NCBI RefSeq assembly: GCF_015706575.1
Contig: NW_024037058.1
Coordinates: 7,441,806-7,505,805, forward strand
Direction: 5' to 3'
Length of the DNA stretch: 64,000 nt
Source of the DNA: Patiria miniata
Taxonomy: Eukaryota; Echinodermata; Asteroidea; Valvatida; Asterinidae
In this document: positions 35,920-48,500 of the stretch, piece by piece
Layout of the letters: the number at the start of each line of letters is the position of its first letter
Position numbering within the stretch: the first letter of the stretch is position 1
The notes under the pieces: generated by a model
The model's input: the letters and a program-made list of their open reading frames with translations, nothing else
Database searches by the model: none
What the model was told of the DNA's origin: nothing
Made by a program: the position numbers and the translations under genes

Positions 35920-38900
35920 TTATGTCAGGAGTGAGATGAGGGCATCAAAGAATTTGCTGCGGTCTTCGTTCTTCATCTCAATCACTGCACATGCCCAAAA
36001 TACAAAAAAAAACCAAAGATCAAAAATAAATTTCAACCTACACGGATAAAACATAACAAACCATGTTTGTTAGGTCATTGTGGATTTCTTTATAGGTCTT
36101 ATCCCTTAGAATTTCAATAGTACAAAAATTCCTTGAAGAATGGACATAATTCTTGTTTTGCAATATGGAATTTGAAATTTGTATCATATCTTTTTACTGA
36201 TTCTTCGCCAACCAAATGCAACTTGTTAATATCATATTATTTGTTTTGAAACCAAAGAAATAAGTGTTGCTTATTGATTGCAAAATTAATTAATGTTTAA
36301 ATATCTGTACCCGGTAAAACTTTTATTTCATTTAAAATGGTTAATTTCAAGTTTAGTTATGAAACAGTATTTATCAACCTGTTTATGTGTGGTTCAGTGT
36401 GCAATTGATGGATGTTGGATTAAATATAATACATTGAAAAAAACGTCAAATTGAATTGACTTACCGGAGGAATCAAAGTTGTCGTGAAGGATTCTTGAGC
36501 TAGTCTTCTTTCCAGCCTGCTCAAAAGCCCTCCCAAAGAAACTTTTAAACAAAAATTGAAAAACATAAAAAAAAAAAATATTAAAATGTTGCTCAAGCAT
36601 TTACCAAATCAATCAATGCTTACTCCAAAATCCAGAGAAAGTCAGATGAATGCAAGTTCTAAACATATGTTTGGTGTAATTCTCAAAGCGAGTTTCAACT
36701 GTTCTGTAGTATTGTGTCCATTATATGAGCTTTTTAAAAGAAATACCAAGAGCACTTGGGTCAACATAGCGGTGCTTGCTTTGACTTTCAGCCAAAAGTG
36801 TATTGGGTTTTTAGTCCCTTCCTGATTCTGTAAGTTTTCCTCTGAAAATAATTCTGTGTTTTCCTCCCATCTCTGACACCGACACTTCCATCATTTTCTA
36901 TCAGGTTTCGTTTTGGGGATTTTAAGCAATGTTACCCCTTATAATGAGAATAAAATAATTCTGAACTTACTTCTTTGAGCTTTGTTCCAGTTCTGGCAGC
37001 GGAGGTATTCCAACCACGAGCAGAGTTCCCGTTTCTAGATTGAGGGGTGCTGTCATGACCAACGGAAGGGTTCGAGCTTTCCTGTTTTTGGACTGAGACA
37101 GAAAGAGTGGGATAACTAAGAATTATTGCATTACATGTGATGTATATTTAATTCCCTTTATTTCCAACATTATCTACAATTTTTCACACAGGAGCAACAG
37201 ACAGTTGCAAACTGCTATAAATGTGCAGTCATGTCACAAATCAACCATAAAAATTGACCCTAGAATGATAAAATCATTAAACCAACTTCTTTTTGTCAGA
37301 CTCACCATTTTCACGTAGGCCTCAAGTGTAAATCTTGCCAGCATACCCAGGCAGTTGGGCCGGGCAAAATACCTGGTGTCGGGCGTCCCTTCCTGGATGA
37401 ATGCATAGAGGAAGGATCCTGCCGAAATGACCTGGGTCATGTCCAGCAAGGACTGGACGGTGTTGACCGTGGCGCGGAACTGACGTTTGGATAGCTCCAG
37501 GCCGTGCGCAAGCTTGTCGATGTTGGATCTGAAAAGAGAGCAATTTAAAGATGTTGTTCAGAGCAAGGTTATTAAAGAACAACAGTTAACCTTAATCTAT
37601 TTTTTTCTCCGTGCACGCAACACAAAGATTTTTTGGCCTGCCAGACTTTTTTCACAAAACATGAAAATGCCGGAAAACTGGCAAAACTGCTCCCATTTTG
37701 GTCAGTTCTGAGACATCAAGGAGCAATTCTATCTTACCTTGACAGGCAGTCCAGAGCTTCCAAGAAATAACCTTCCTGGGACTTCTCTGTTTCCTAGTGA
37801 GGAAAAGGCAAAGAACAGCGCTTAAAATTTGGGATAACATAATTGGACAAATAGAGCCATTTCTGCAGAGTGTTCCTTTGGGTTTTAGGGTTAATTCACT
37901 GCACATTTCCATGTCTGGTGGCTATTTGTAAAAAGTCTATTCCAATTTCACACACACCACATCAACATTCATCATCATTTCATGGTTGTGATGATTTCAA
38001 AATTTTGCACCTTTTTTAACTACTGACATTAATCACAAAGCATAGAAAAAAGTACTCACCACAGATTCCAACAGGGCATTGACTCCATAAGCTACATCAA
38101 AGGCACAGAACTAGCAAGAAAAAGAATGTTTGTTAGTAATTGGTAAAATTATACTTTATTTATATCTTATTCATTTCATAGTTTTGTGCTATTTATGAAT
38201 AAAGACTTTTTTTAAAGTGTTTGTGTTTGCACTAGTAAAATAAAAAATGGTCTGAGACTGAAAATTAACAATAATTACCTTGTTCTTGAAGCCGTATTGG
38301 GCATGGAAAGAAGACAGTGTGATTTGTTCCAAGCTGTTCAAAAAGGGAAGAAAAATAAAACTAGTGCTTGGGTTTTTAAATGGAAAACAAAAAGTGTCCT
38401 TAAAAGAACCGAGGTTAAGGCCAAATCTGACTTTGGCCTAGCATGTGATGTTAACTGAAAGATCTATAAAACCCATTTCTAATAAGAAATGCCAAATCTG
38501 AAGTCAGCCAATATTTAGAAATGTTGAGCACAGTCTGAAATAGGTTCTTAAATGATCAAAAAGGTGCTATTTTTTGTGAGTCGCTCCTTTCCTCAAAAAG
38601 TCACAATTTCAATTCTAATGTGGAATCGAAGCTATTTGATTCTGACTTTTCAATTGATATGAAATGACTGTACACTTGAGGTCTTCTCGTGCATCTGTTC
38701 TAGACAATGGTCCAGTTGTAGTTACAGGGTATTCCTAGACAGAAGCACTGCCTAGCTTTAAAGTGAGTGAGTCAGTCAGTCAGTAATGTAAGTACAAAGA
38801 GGACACCGGGCTGGACTCTGAAACCAGCAAAAAGTACCAGAAAGATTTAAGTTCCCCCAAAATGTATTGAAAACATTTTCTCACCCAAATTTCCGAGCTG

Positions 38901-41900
38901 ATGTGACCAACCAATCAGTGACGTTGTCCTTAAGGCCCATGTCCATGGCCGAGAACTTCTGTTTGCATTCTGACAACGGCACGCCCATGTCCGCCAGAAA
39001 CTCATGTAGTTTCTTGAAACCTTTCAGAGTCCACAGCTTTAGACTTTAAAACAGGAGAGCAAAAAATGTTTTGGTCAGTACGAGTCCAAGACTCAATAAT
39101 GAGGGCATCCTTGTGAACTTTTAACGATGACACAAAGAGCAAGTTTAAAGGTAAAACTATATGATAAATATTAGACCGATCACTCCAACATAATGCACGA
39201 TAATTAATAACAGTTTGATAGTTTTTTATTTGTTTGTACTTTAAAATCCACAAGGGCACCCTCTATAGTTCATGCAAGGAGTCGAAAGCAAACTACGGTT
39301 AACTATATTTTTGACAAACTTCTCTAGGAATCTACAATACTTGAAGACAGTTGAGATATACATTATCAAATTTCACATTAATTGTATTTGTTGTAACAAT
39401 TAGCAGGTTTGAACAACAGCTACCACAATGATGCGCCCACACCTATGGTGTCCCGCAGACAACAACGATCAGGCACTTGATTCATATAACCATTGTCTAG
39501 CTTTAATTAAATTGAAACAAAAAACTTTTTTTCAATTGCTCTTTATTAGTAGAGATATTGTGGACAATGGCTGCCACAATGCTGTGGCCACAGTTAAGGT
39601 GTCCCTTGGATGTGAAATGGCCCACTGAACAATATGATGGACTTGATTCACATGACCTTTTTAACAAGAAGATATGGAACAACATTACTTACTTGCAAGC
39701 TGTATATGAGGAGTGCCTGAGACTTTCAAAGAGAGACCAGTGTCTGTATAAGGCAAGTTGCAGTCTGGACAATGAACAATTCAGGAAATAAATAAGAGTT
39801 GAAAATATAATAACAACAAGCAATCAAACCAATTTTTCTGAGCTGAGACCTTTAGTTTCTATGGCATAACAGGACTGAGAAGTCAGTCTGTAACAGATTA
39901 CTTCCCAACTTATGCGGATATTCATTTATACTCCTGGCTGGAGAAGGGAGTAATTGGAGTAAAATGGCTTGCTTAAGGACAAACGTGCACTTCAAAATTA
40001 GCCTTTCTTAATTTGTCATTAGACATTTAGCAAGAGGCTATTCTTATTGGGGTTTTAAAGTTGCTTGCCCGAGGACACACGTGGCCAGCAGCTGGATTTG
40101 AAGTCCTCACCCTCTGATAACGAGTCGCAAACCTACCCACTAGGCAACACTCCATTGGCTGTTCATTACACTTCAAAGATTCACATCCTTTTTGACAGTG
40201 TGATGTTTGGCTAGAGGCTCTGAATTTAATAGGTGTAAAGTGGCTTGCCTAAGAACACAATGTATGGTTACCAGCTTGAGTTGAACCCTACACAATTTTA
40301 ATTTGTACATGTATTATTTTGACAAATCTTTGTGAATTTTGAAACTATTTTAAGGATACTCTGAGGTGAAGGATATCCTCATGGAGTTGATGGAGACGGA
40401 ATCTTCCTCTTCGTCACCTCGGTGGTTGTGACGTGCTACGTGGCGGTTTAACTCCGTGGCCTCAAGAACATAGGTCTCCCTGTTAAAAAATTGTAAAACA
40501 AATCTTGGCCTGGTAATATATAGGTGTGATTTGCCGTCAAAGTGGTAAGTCATGTACTACATTTTAGCTGTTCATACACATTGCATTGTGAATTTGTTAC
40601 TGTATTCAAAGTGTAGCATAAAATTAGCAACTTTTTACTAGAGAAAAAGGTCTATACCTGTCAATCTTCTTGGACAACAACTGGTCTGTTAAGCCAACAA
40701 TGGCCCACCTGTAAAAACAATATAATGAATTCAGTGACCTAGTAATTTATTGAAAAAGAGTGAGATTTTAACCTTGCTATCAAATATATCTTTCAGTTTT
40801 GTTCTATTTTGTAATTTCAAGGAAATGTTTTCCATATTTGAAGTTTACAAATTTTAAGATTTATTTTTAACCTTTGTGGAAGATCCTGCGCTAGGATCAA
40901 AATGACAGGCCCTCCAATTTTTTTTATTTGCGTATTTCCATGTCAATCCAGTCGGTAAGCAGTTGTCATTTTTTCAGGATTAAGATCAGATTAATAAAAA
41001 CTTTTTAAGAACTGTTTGGAAACTGTAAAACAAAAAACTTAGCCAAAAGTAACCGAAAATGGGGAGGCGGTGGTTTAGAAGATTTCTAGATGGAAAGAAC
41101 AGTGGTTTTGCATTGCACAAGTTGAGTCACATTGATAGAATTGTTGACAAGAAATTTCTCAGTTCCTGACCACTGAGGACATAACTGCTGATTTCTGCTG
41201 AACAAGTAAATGTACTTAACAACTTTAGCACGGCAACCGGTAAGCCCCATTCCCAAATAATGGACTAGCACAACAATTGTCAACAAGCTATCTACAAAAA
41301 GAAACAACTTACCAGAGCAGGTCGTTTGTGTCCTTGGACATCTTCCACGCCAAGTCATACATGATCATTGCAGCCTTTTGAAATAGCAAAGAAAGGATTA
41401 GATCAGATACCGTCTGTGACCCAACATTTTAGGCCTTTTCATAGAGAGCACTAGACTGAAACTAAACAAATGAACGTGGTGGATATTTCAAGCCTTGATG
41501 CATGTTATTTAAAAGACCAGTTTACTCACAGATTGGCCATAGCCTGAGAACTCCTCGTAATCGAACAGAAGTTGGTGCCTGTGTCCATCCCATTCCCTCC
41601 GCTTGCGGCGTCTTTCCATACGCCTCTCCAAGACATCCTAAAACAAATAATTCACAATGTTTACAATTTTTACAATAGGTCAACAAGTCTGAATTTACCG
41701 GTACTCTGGAACAAAACAGAGAAGTTTTGCTATTGCTGAGCACGAGATAACTTTCTTTTCAGTTTAATTTATAGTTCAAGGAACTGGTTAATACTTGTTA
41801 TTCCCACAACCAGTTTACTAATGTCAACCAGTTAATTTTTTAGACATTTCCTTGTAAACTGGTTTAACCAGTTAAGCCTTGAACTGGTTAATACTTGCTA

Positions 41901-44900
41901 TTCCCACAACCAGTTTACTAATGTCAACCAGTTAATTTTTTAAAGACATTTCCTTGTAAACTGGTTTAACCAGTTTCGCCTTGAGCTGGTTAATACTTGC
42001 TATTCCCACAACCAGTTACTAATGTCAACCAGTTAATTTTTTTGAGACATTTCCTTGTAAACTGGTTTAACCAGTTAAGCCTTGCTACCCAGGGTTAATT
42101 TCATGCATGTAATTCAGCTCACTGCATTTTTTTGTCTGCATAAGAATTTTCTGCAATTTGTTAGCACAAAACTTTTGACAACAAGCACAGCTGGGTCATT
42201 CAATAAATTTGCGGTCCACTTTTTTCCTGTCCCTGTTAATTCTGATGCTCTCCTTAAAACTGTAGTCCTCCAAGAGTGATTATGAATAAAAAATGTCACA
42301 CTCTTGACACTAAATTTATAGAATGACCCATAAAATTAGGCTCAGTTGGCAGGCACATAACTTAAAATAAAAATGACAGTGCTCCAATTGCTAAAAAAAA
42401 ATAGGTGTCCTTTTACCTCATCAAATCGTCTCCTCTTCCCATTAGGCTCTGAACCATCGCTGTCATTCCCAATATCATCCTCATCATCGGACTAAGGAAA
42501 AAATTAATTAATTTTCAAATTATCAGATTTCATATTTCTCTTGAACTGAACTTTTTCTTTAACAAATGTATGATGGTTGTAGCACCATTTTGCCCTTTCT
42601 CTTTCTGTCGTTCAAATCTCACCTCATCATCCCTGAAGATGTCCTCATACTTGGGGATGCTTTCTTCAGGAGACATCAGCAACTTCACCTGAAGTACAAA
42701 GCAAAGTTTTCACTTGACTGCAGAAACAAGTTCAGATAAAGTCCTCATGCATTACTTGCACCGGTACTACATATTTTTCTGGTCTGAGACGGGCCAGCCT
42801 ATAGCACTTTGTAAGCGACCCACTGACACTTGTGAATAAAGACTTACTATCTTGTGAATTATCAGACTTACTTAAGTCTCACCTTGTTCCAAGAGTTTGA
42901 AATAGGATTGTTTGTAACACAAATTAATGGAGTGTCATGGCCTAGTGGTTAAGAGCACCGGACTCATGTTCAGGTGTTTCAGAGGCAACAGTGACGTGGG
43001 TTCGAGCCCGCCGGCGGACACTTGTGCTCTTAAGCAAGGCACTTAACCATTATTGCTTCGTCCTTCGGATGGGACGTTAAGCCGTAGGTCCCGTGTGTTG
43101 CATAAATGCACGTAAAAGAACTCAGTAAACACTTATCGCTAAGAGATGGGGTTTGCCCCGGTGTTTCTGGCCTCTTGTATAAACTCCCACGCGGAGTATT
43201 TAGGAGAAGAACCAACCAAGAACCAAGAATGGGCTAAATTTGCCAATTAAGGATGAATGAAATATAGCCAGAATTACAATTGTTTTTTTTCTTCTTTCAG
43301 TAATTACCTGTGTGTCATTGTAGACATTGACAAGATCCATAGGCCGATGACTGTCACATACAAAGAACGTCACATTCTCCTCTGGTTGCAGCGTCTCCAG
43401 GATGTCCAACGTTGCACCGCAGTTGATCATGACGACAAACTCCAGCTGGAGAAAGTAACAGAGGACATTGAGTCATAAAAAAATACAAAAATTGGTTTCA
43501 TACAATTTTTGCCAGAATAGTTAATTCTTGTAACATAAATGACTTCAGTTGGAAAGTTTTTCTTAACCTTTTAATATTTTTTTCTCACTTTTTCAGAGTT
43601 AGTTTTCAGGATAAAGGCTTAAGTAACAATATCCAACTTGTCTTAAAACTGAAGACTGATTGTTTTTCAGGTAGGCCTATCATTCCAAATTTAATTGTTA
43701 GGGCAGTTTTGATTTTAGTATTAATTTTCTTTTGGGGGGGGGGGGGATGGGGATATCATTTCAACTTGGCTGTTGAATTTCTCTGAGACTCATATAGCTA
43801 TCAAAATGGTATTCTTTTAAGTATTCTGGTAGTTAAGATGTTTAGGTAAACATACATGTCTTTTTTTATATATCTTTTTGTTTAGGTTTTTATCATTTTT
43901 TAAGGTTCCAATATAAAGTACCTGTTCTGCATGTTCTGAAAATACTCGTTCCCAATCCATCTTGCCGGCGACTGGCACCAACGTGTACTGCACACTGTCG
44001 CAGTGGAACAACGCTTTCAGGATCTTGCATGCGCATATCGCATCGACGTCAAACGAGACCAAGACAAGGACACGCTACAGAAAGGAAGACAATCGTAAAA
44101 TGCCATTCAACAAGTCCAATATTTTAGTACAAATTCTTCAGTTGAAAGTTGAAGAGTCCAGCCATGACAGTACCAGCATGACCAGTATACTTTCAATTTA
44201 TTTTAATGCACAAAACTTGACAACTACCCCCCCAACAACATTATTAGGCCAATTTATAAAACAATATACTTAACTTAGTTTTGTACATGACTTTTTCTAA
44301 GGCAAAATAAAAAAAAAAACATGTTTAGCGTCCTGCCTCTTTGACAAAAAGGAAGGAGGAGGCCCTTTTTTTTTTTTTTTTTTTCTTTTCAAAATGGCCG
44401 CCCGACACATTTTTCAAGACAACGCGGCCGGGCTATTTTTCAAGATGGTTACCAGCTTTTTTCAAAATGGCCGCCACTTGGACTCATTGACTATTTCCAC
44501 AGCTTTATACACGGTATAAAAGTCTAAAAATACGATTTCTTTCGTCAGAGATCGTTAAAATTTATCAATTTTTGTCTTTTAAAAAAAAAAAAAAAAAAAG
44601 GAGGCGGCCTCTAAAAAGGAAGCGGGCGGGGACGCTAAACATGTTTTTTTTTTTACTTCGCCTAATGTTAATTGTAGCCTAACAAATAATTTTTAAATGA
44701 TTTTTGTAATGAATAGGCCTATACATTTTAGTTGACTGTTGAAGTTGGTGTTTAGTGTTATATTTTTTAATTTTTAAGGGAAAACTTGACTTGTTTGAAA
44801 CACGTTGAAATGGACAAATCTAAATTACTAAATTCAATCAAATCAGACTGATTGTAAATTTCAATTTGTGTTAATTTCTTCTTCATTTTTTAAAAAGAAT

Positions 44901-45207
44901 AAGCTTAACAAATCCAATATCCATGAACAAATAATTAACGTTACTGACAAATACTGTCGTTACGTTACATACAACATGTTTAGTCAAAGGAGGAAAAATA
45001 AGGCCTAACGACTAACGTTAGGCCCAATTCAACTGTTATGACGAGTTGGGTTCACAAGTGCACTTTTGTCATGTTTGTCAATGTCATGTCATGTGTTTGT
45101 AAATTGTCAGATTGTACTAAATAATATTAATAATATCCACGATTTTTTTGGCCTACCTTGTGCAGCACTTTCTCGTAAAAATCCTTCCGGATGTCAGTGA
45201 CAAACAT
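35920..45207 (-). CDS. CDC45: CDC45 replication factor (complete, 18 coding exons)
   Basis: Subunit of the CMG (CDC45-MCM-GINS) replicative helicase, needed for origin firing and fork progression. Exons in transcript order: 45207-45157, 44074-43922, 43445-43308, 42688-42623, 42491-42417, 41637-41530, 41374-41313, 40708-40658, 40479-40360, 39764-39693, 39043-38885, 38333-38279, 38110-38060, 37793-37738, 37528-37306, 37092-36971, 36541-36465, 35984-35920. These total 1704 nt, 567 aa, against 566 in human. Landmarks are [12 protein letters not shown], the RecJ/DHH-like [26 protein letters not shown], and the acidic stretch [12 protein letters not shown]. Further along are [24 protein letters not shown], and the end [14 protein letters not shown]. 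It is head-to-head with UFD1 with 359 bp between the start codons, and is probably E2F-controlled. Confidence 0.98.
39420..39665. repeat. Two-copy duplication in a CDC45 intron
   Basis: Accacaatgatg-cccac-cctatggtgtccc and cacttgattcatataacc recur about 150 bp on as gccacaatgctgtggccacagttaaggtgtccc and gacttgattcacatgacc. Confidence 0.65.
39765..40359 (-). other. U12-type (minor spliceosome) intron in CDC45
   Basis: On the minus strand the donor is gtatccttaa after C-T-C-A-G-A. The acceptor cattgtccag is preceded by ttcctgaat, a near-perfect U12 branch sequence about 15 nt away. The join gives [11 protein letters not shown], matching human L-R-L-V-L-Y-Q-H-W. A nearer AG (39744) would lose seven conserved codons. 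Confidence 0.85.
39955..40160 (-). repeat. tRNA-derived SINE (family B), minus-strand copy
   Basis: Reverse complement gttgcctagtgggtaggtt, acttcaaatccagctgctgg and tgtgtcctcgggcaagcaac match the family at 820-1110. It lies in the CDC45 U12 intron; a further fragment continues to about 40300. Confidence 0.6.
41781..42084. repeat. Three-copy 101-bp tandem repeat rich in AACTGGTT/AACCAGTT
   Basis: Units start at 41781, 41881 and 41983. Each has gaactggttaatac, ccacaaccagt, gtcaaccagttaa and the palindrome-like aaactggtttaaccagtt. It lies in a CDC45 intron. Confidence 0.92.
42930..43205 (+). repeat. tRNA-derived SINE with long variable arm and conserved central domain (family C)
   Basis: The head gtcatggcctagtggttaag and gtgggttcgagcccgcc are the A and B boxes of a tRNA with a long variable arm (Leu/Ser-like). 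It continues with gctcttaagcaaggcactta and ccttcggatgggacgttaag, then gtaggtcccgtgtg. The central phrase resembles a domain I recall as shared by SINEs of many animals, possibly the Nin-type domain; that assignment is uncertain. Confidence 0.7.
44298..44665. mobile_element. 368-bp MITE with about 85-bp terminal inverted repeats in CDC45 intron 1
   Basis: The left arm taaggcaaaata-(A)n-catgtttagcgtcc is mirrored at the right end by ggacgctaaacatg-(T)n-acttcgccta. Homology runs on through ggaagg..ggaggcc and an A/T tract. The middle has repeated tttttcaaaatggccgcc segments. There is no coding capacity. Confidence 0.85.
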
Positions 45208-45566
45208 GGTGATTCACTGTCGGTGTTTAGGGCCTAACGTCACCCCAGAACTTGCAGTTGCACTTTTGAAAGTAAATCGTTCTTTACAGATGTCCGGTTC
45301 AACAAAATTTCTTCTTTAATTTTCCCGCGGAATGGCGTAGTCTGGTATCCGTCTTCCACAATTTCAATGATATTTTGAGGGACGCTGGTCAAGCGCCGGC
45401 CTCGCACACTCTTGCGCGCATATTCGTGTATGATCGTGTTTATTATTTTCTCAGGTCAAAGGTTAAGGGTTAAAGTTTCAACAAAAGCAAGTCATCGTCC
45501 GCTGATATCCGACAAAAAGCTTTGAAAATCTCATTTTCAAGATAGAACTCATCAACAAATTTCAAC
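45208..45566. promoter_or_regulatory. CDC45/UFD1 bidirectional promoter
   Basis: Only 359 bp separate the two start codons. The segment ttttcccgcggaa (45320-45332) matches the E2F consensus TTTCCCGC. There is no obvious TATA box. A shared bidirectional promoter is inferred from distance and orientation. Confidence 0.85.
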
Positions 45567-48500
45567 ATGGTATGTACAGAAGGTCTATGGAATGCGTTGA
45601 TGTCATTTTAAAGGAGTGAAATATTATGGAATTGTCTGCTGCAATGGTTTTTCTGATTTGTTTTGAAGATAGATCTTCACACAGTATTCAGTAACAATTA
45701 GAGTGAGACTTGAGTTGAGCATGTAGCGTTGAGTGGCAGATGGATGTGACATTCATTTACAGTGGCAATTGTGACCTGCCATAGCATAATGAGGAATAAC
45801 CCCACCTTTGACATGTTGGGTTTTTAGATTTTTAAAAGAACAACTCTAACTAGCTGTAGCTTACCGATGATGCCAAAGATATTTCTGTAGCATATTAATA
45901 ATTAATAGGTCTCGTTCAAATGATGTCATTTCCTACAGACCATGTCATTGTCAGATGTCAGGTGTCGAATACTTAAATCAAAACAAGGTTTTGGGGGGCA
46001 TTCTTCCTTTTTTGCCTCAAAAAGTAGGTCACATTTAATAATGACTGTAAGACTAAGAGTGTAGTGAAGTCATTTAATAGTGTCAACGCATTTCAGGACA
46101 GTTTTTTAGAATACCAAAAATTCCTATTGGTGGGTTGGGCAGTGTTTTGTTTCCCCCATTTTTTACTGTTTTTTTTTAATTTTGAAATAAAACAAAAATT
46201 TGCAACAATTGCAAAGAACTTTTGAGGCCTTCCAAACTTTTACTATTTAGGAAGTAGGCCTACTTAAATGTAAAATAATGTAATAACTGGAAAGTCATAT
46301 TTGGTATTAAATCTTGTGTATATTTTAGTTTGGATTTCAGATGTTCGGGCAGATCCCTCAGCAGTTCAATAAGCAGTATCGATGCTACTCCGTGTCGATG
46401 CTGAATGACAGGCAGGATGTCGAACGAGGAGGGAAAAGTAAGATCTTGGCCAATTTTTTTGGGCTGAGCAAATTTCATTGCTTAGTAAAAATCAGGTGGG
46501 AACCAGTCAAAAACAGTACGCACAGTATACAGTTTTGGCTGGTAACCTGTATTTTTGTGCTTAGCAAATGTTTGTGCTTACCAGCCCCATGATGGATATT
46601 ACTCTCTGACCTGAATTGATGAAGCTTACTTGAACCCACGACCTCCTGCAAGCTCGCTGTGGTTGGCTGGCTGATTTGAATCTGATAAAGCAGTGGGTAC
46701 GGCAACCAGGTAATTCATAGGATGGAATTTGCATTAAGGAAACTTAAATGTAGAGAATAAGAAGTTGGTCAAGGGCAAAACCAATTTTGAAGTTTCGTAT
46801 AATTTGTTAATATATCATAATATATAACAGTTTATTGAGTATATTTTTTCTCTCTATGACAGTCATCATGCCTCCATCAGCTTTGGATGTGTTAAGTAAG
46901 TTTTAAATTCTGTCAGTTCTGTAATTTCTTTGCTGATAATTTCTTTCAATTTTGTTGTCTAAAGAACTTAACTGAAAGGTAAATCTTGAGTGAAAAAAAA
47001 GTCTTTAAAAAATAAGGAAGAAAGTGGAAATGTGTTTGTGCTAGGAAAAAAATATGACAATTCTTGAGCTTTTGTATATTGAAATTATATGATTCACATG
47101 TTTGAAAGTTGCATTTTAACCAGAATTTATTGATGACATAACAGAGATGATTATTTTTGTTTGTTTATTGTTTATTTTTAAGATACTGTTAATTGACATT
47201 TAAAATGGCATCTGACAAAACTTAATGTGTGTTTCCCATGCAGCACGGCAAAACATTGTGTACCCGATGCTTTTTAAATTGACGAATAAAAAAATGGACC
47301 GAAAAACTCACTGCGGAGTGTTGGAGTTCGTCGCTGACGAAGGGAAAGTTTACATTCCATATTGGGTAAGCCCCTTGGCACCTTAAATTTCCCTAGATCT
47401 TACAAAATCTATCAGGTTCTGGAGGATGAACAAAGTTGAACAAAGAAATTAACTGGAGCAGAGTTGGAACCTGCGACCTCCGGATTGCCGTTCCGGTGCT
47501 CTACCAATTGAGCTATCCAGCCCTTTGTTGGCGGTTCCCCATTTCGTCAATGTCTTTGTTCGTGGGGCGCTAGTCCGAAGCCATAAACCTGTATATGCCA
47601 TGTAGCCAGAGATGCCTTACCAACAGTTTCAAGTTTGCGGTTTGGGACCGGATGACTTGGGATTGACTATTGATGGACTTAGCACCTAGATGACAGCAGT
47701 GTCTTTCTCTCTTTACAGATGATGAGGAATTTACTCCTAGATGAAGGTGATTTATTGACAGTTGAGAGCAGCAGTCTGTCCGTGGCAACCTACTCCAAGT
47801 TTCAGCCTCAGTCTGTGGACTTCCTAGACATCTCAAACCCCAAAGCAGTGTATCCTTATAACCCCCCCCCCCATGCCAAAAATTGTTTACATATAATTCA
47901 CAATCCATAAATGTATGTTTACATGTACAGTTGTACACATTGGAGGGCACTTCATGGCATACTTACATGTATGTCAGGCTTGTATTTGGGATATCATTTT
48001 TCACTTCAAATTTAACATTTCAATTGATATTTGTGGAAGACTTTCCTTAAATTTCCATCTTCTAGTCTTGAGAATATCCTGCGTGGTTTTGCCTGCCTTA
48101 CCAAAGGGGACATGGTTGCAATCAAGTACAATGATAAGGTAAGGAGTAATCACAAGTCAGTCACAAGTCAATCTTATGTCAGTCACATGCCAATCACAAG
48201 TCAATCACAAGCCTGTCACATTTTGATCAAAAGTCAGTCACAGGTCAATCACAACTTGATCACAAGTCAATTGCAAGTCAGTCACAAGTCAATCACAAGC
48301 CAATCACAAGTTGATCACAAATCAATTACAAGTCGATCACCAGTCAATTGCAAGTCAATATCAACCACAAGTCAGTCACAAGTTAATCACAAGTTGATCA
48401 CAAGTCAATTGCTAGTCAATCACAGTTTGATCACAAGTCAATCACATGTCGATCACAAGTCATCCTGTCTCATGTCATTACCACCGCAATTTGAAACTTG

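Noticed and set aside
48145-48470. Regular short repeats that superficially recall a CRISPR array
   Set aside because: Contiguous 11-bp units without spacers, in a eukaryotic intron; a minisatellite.
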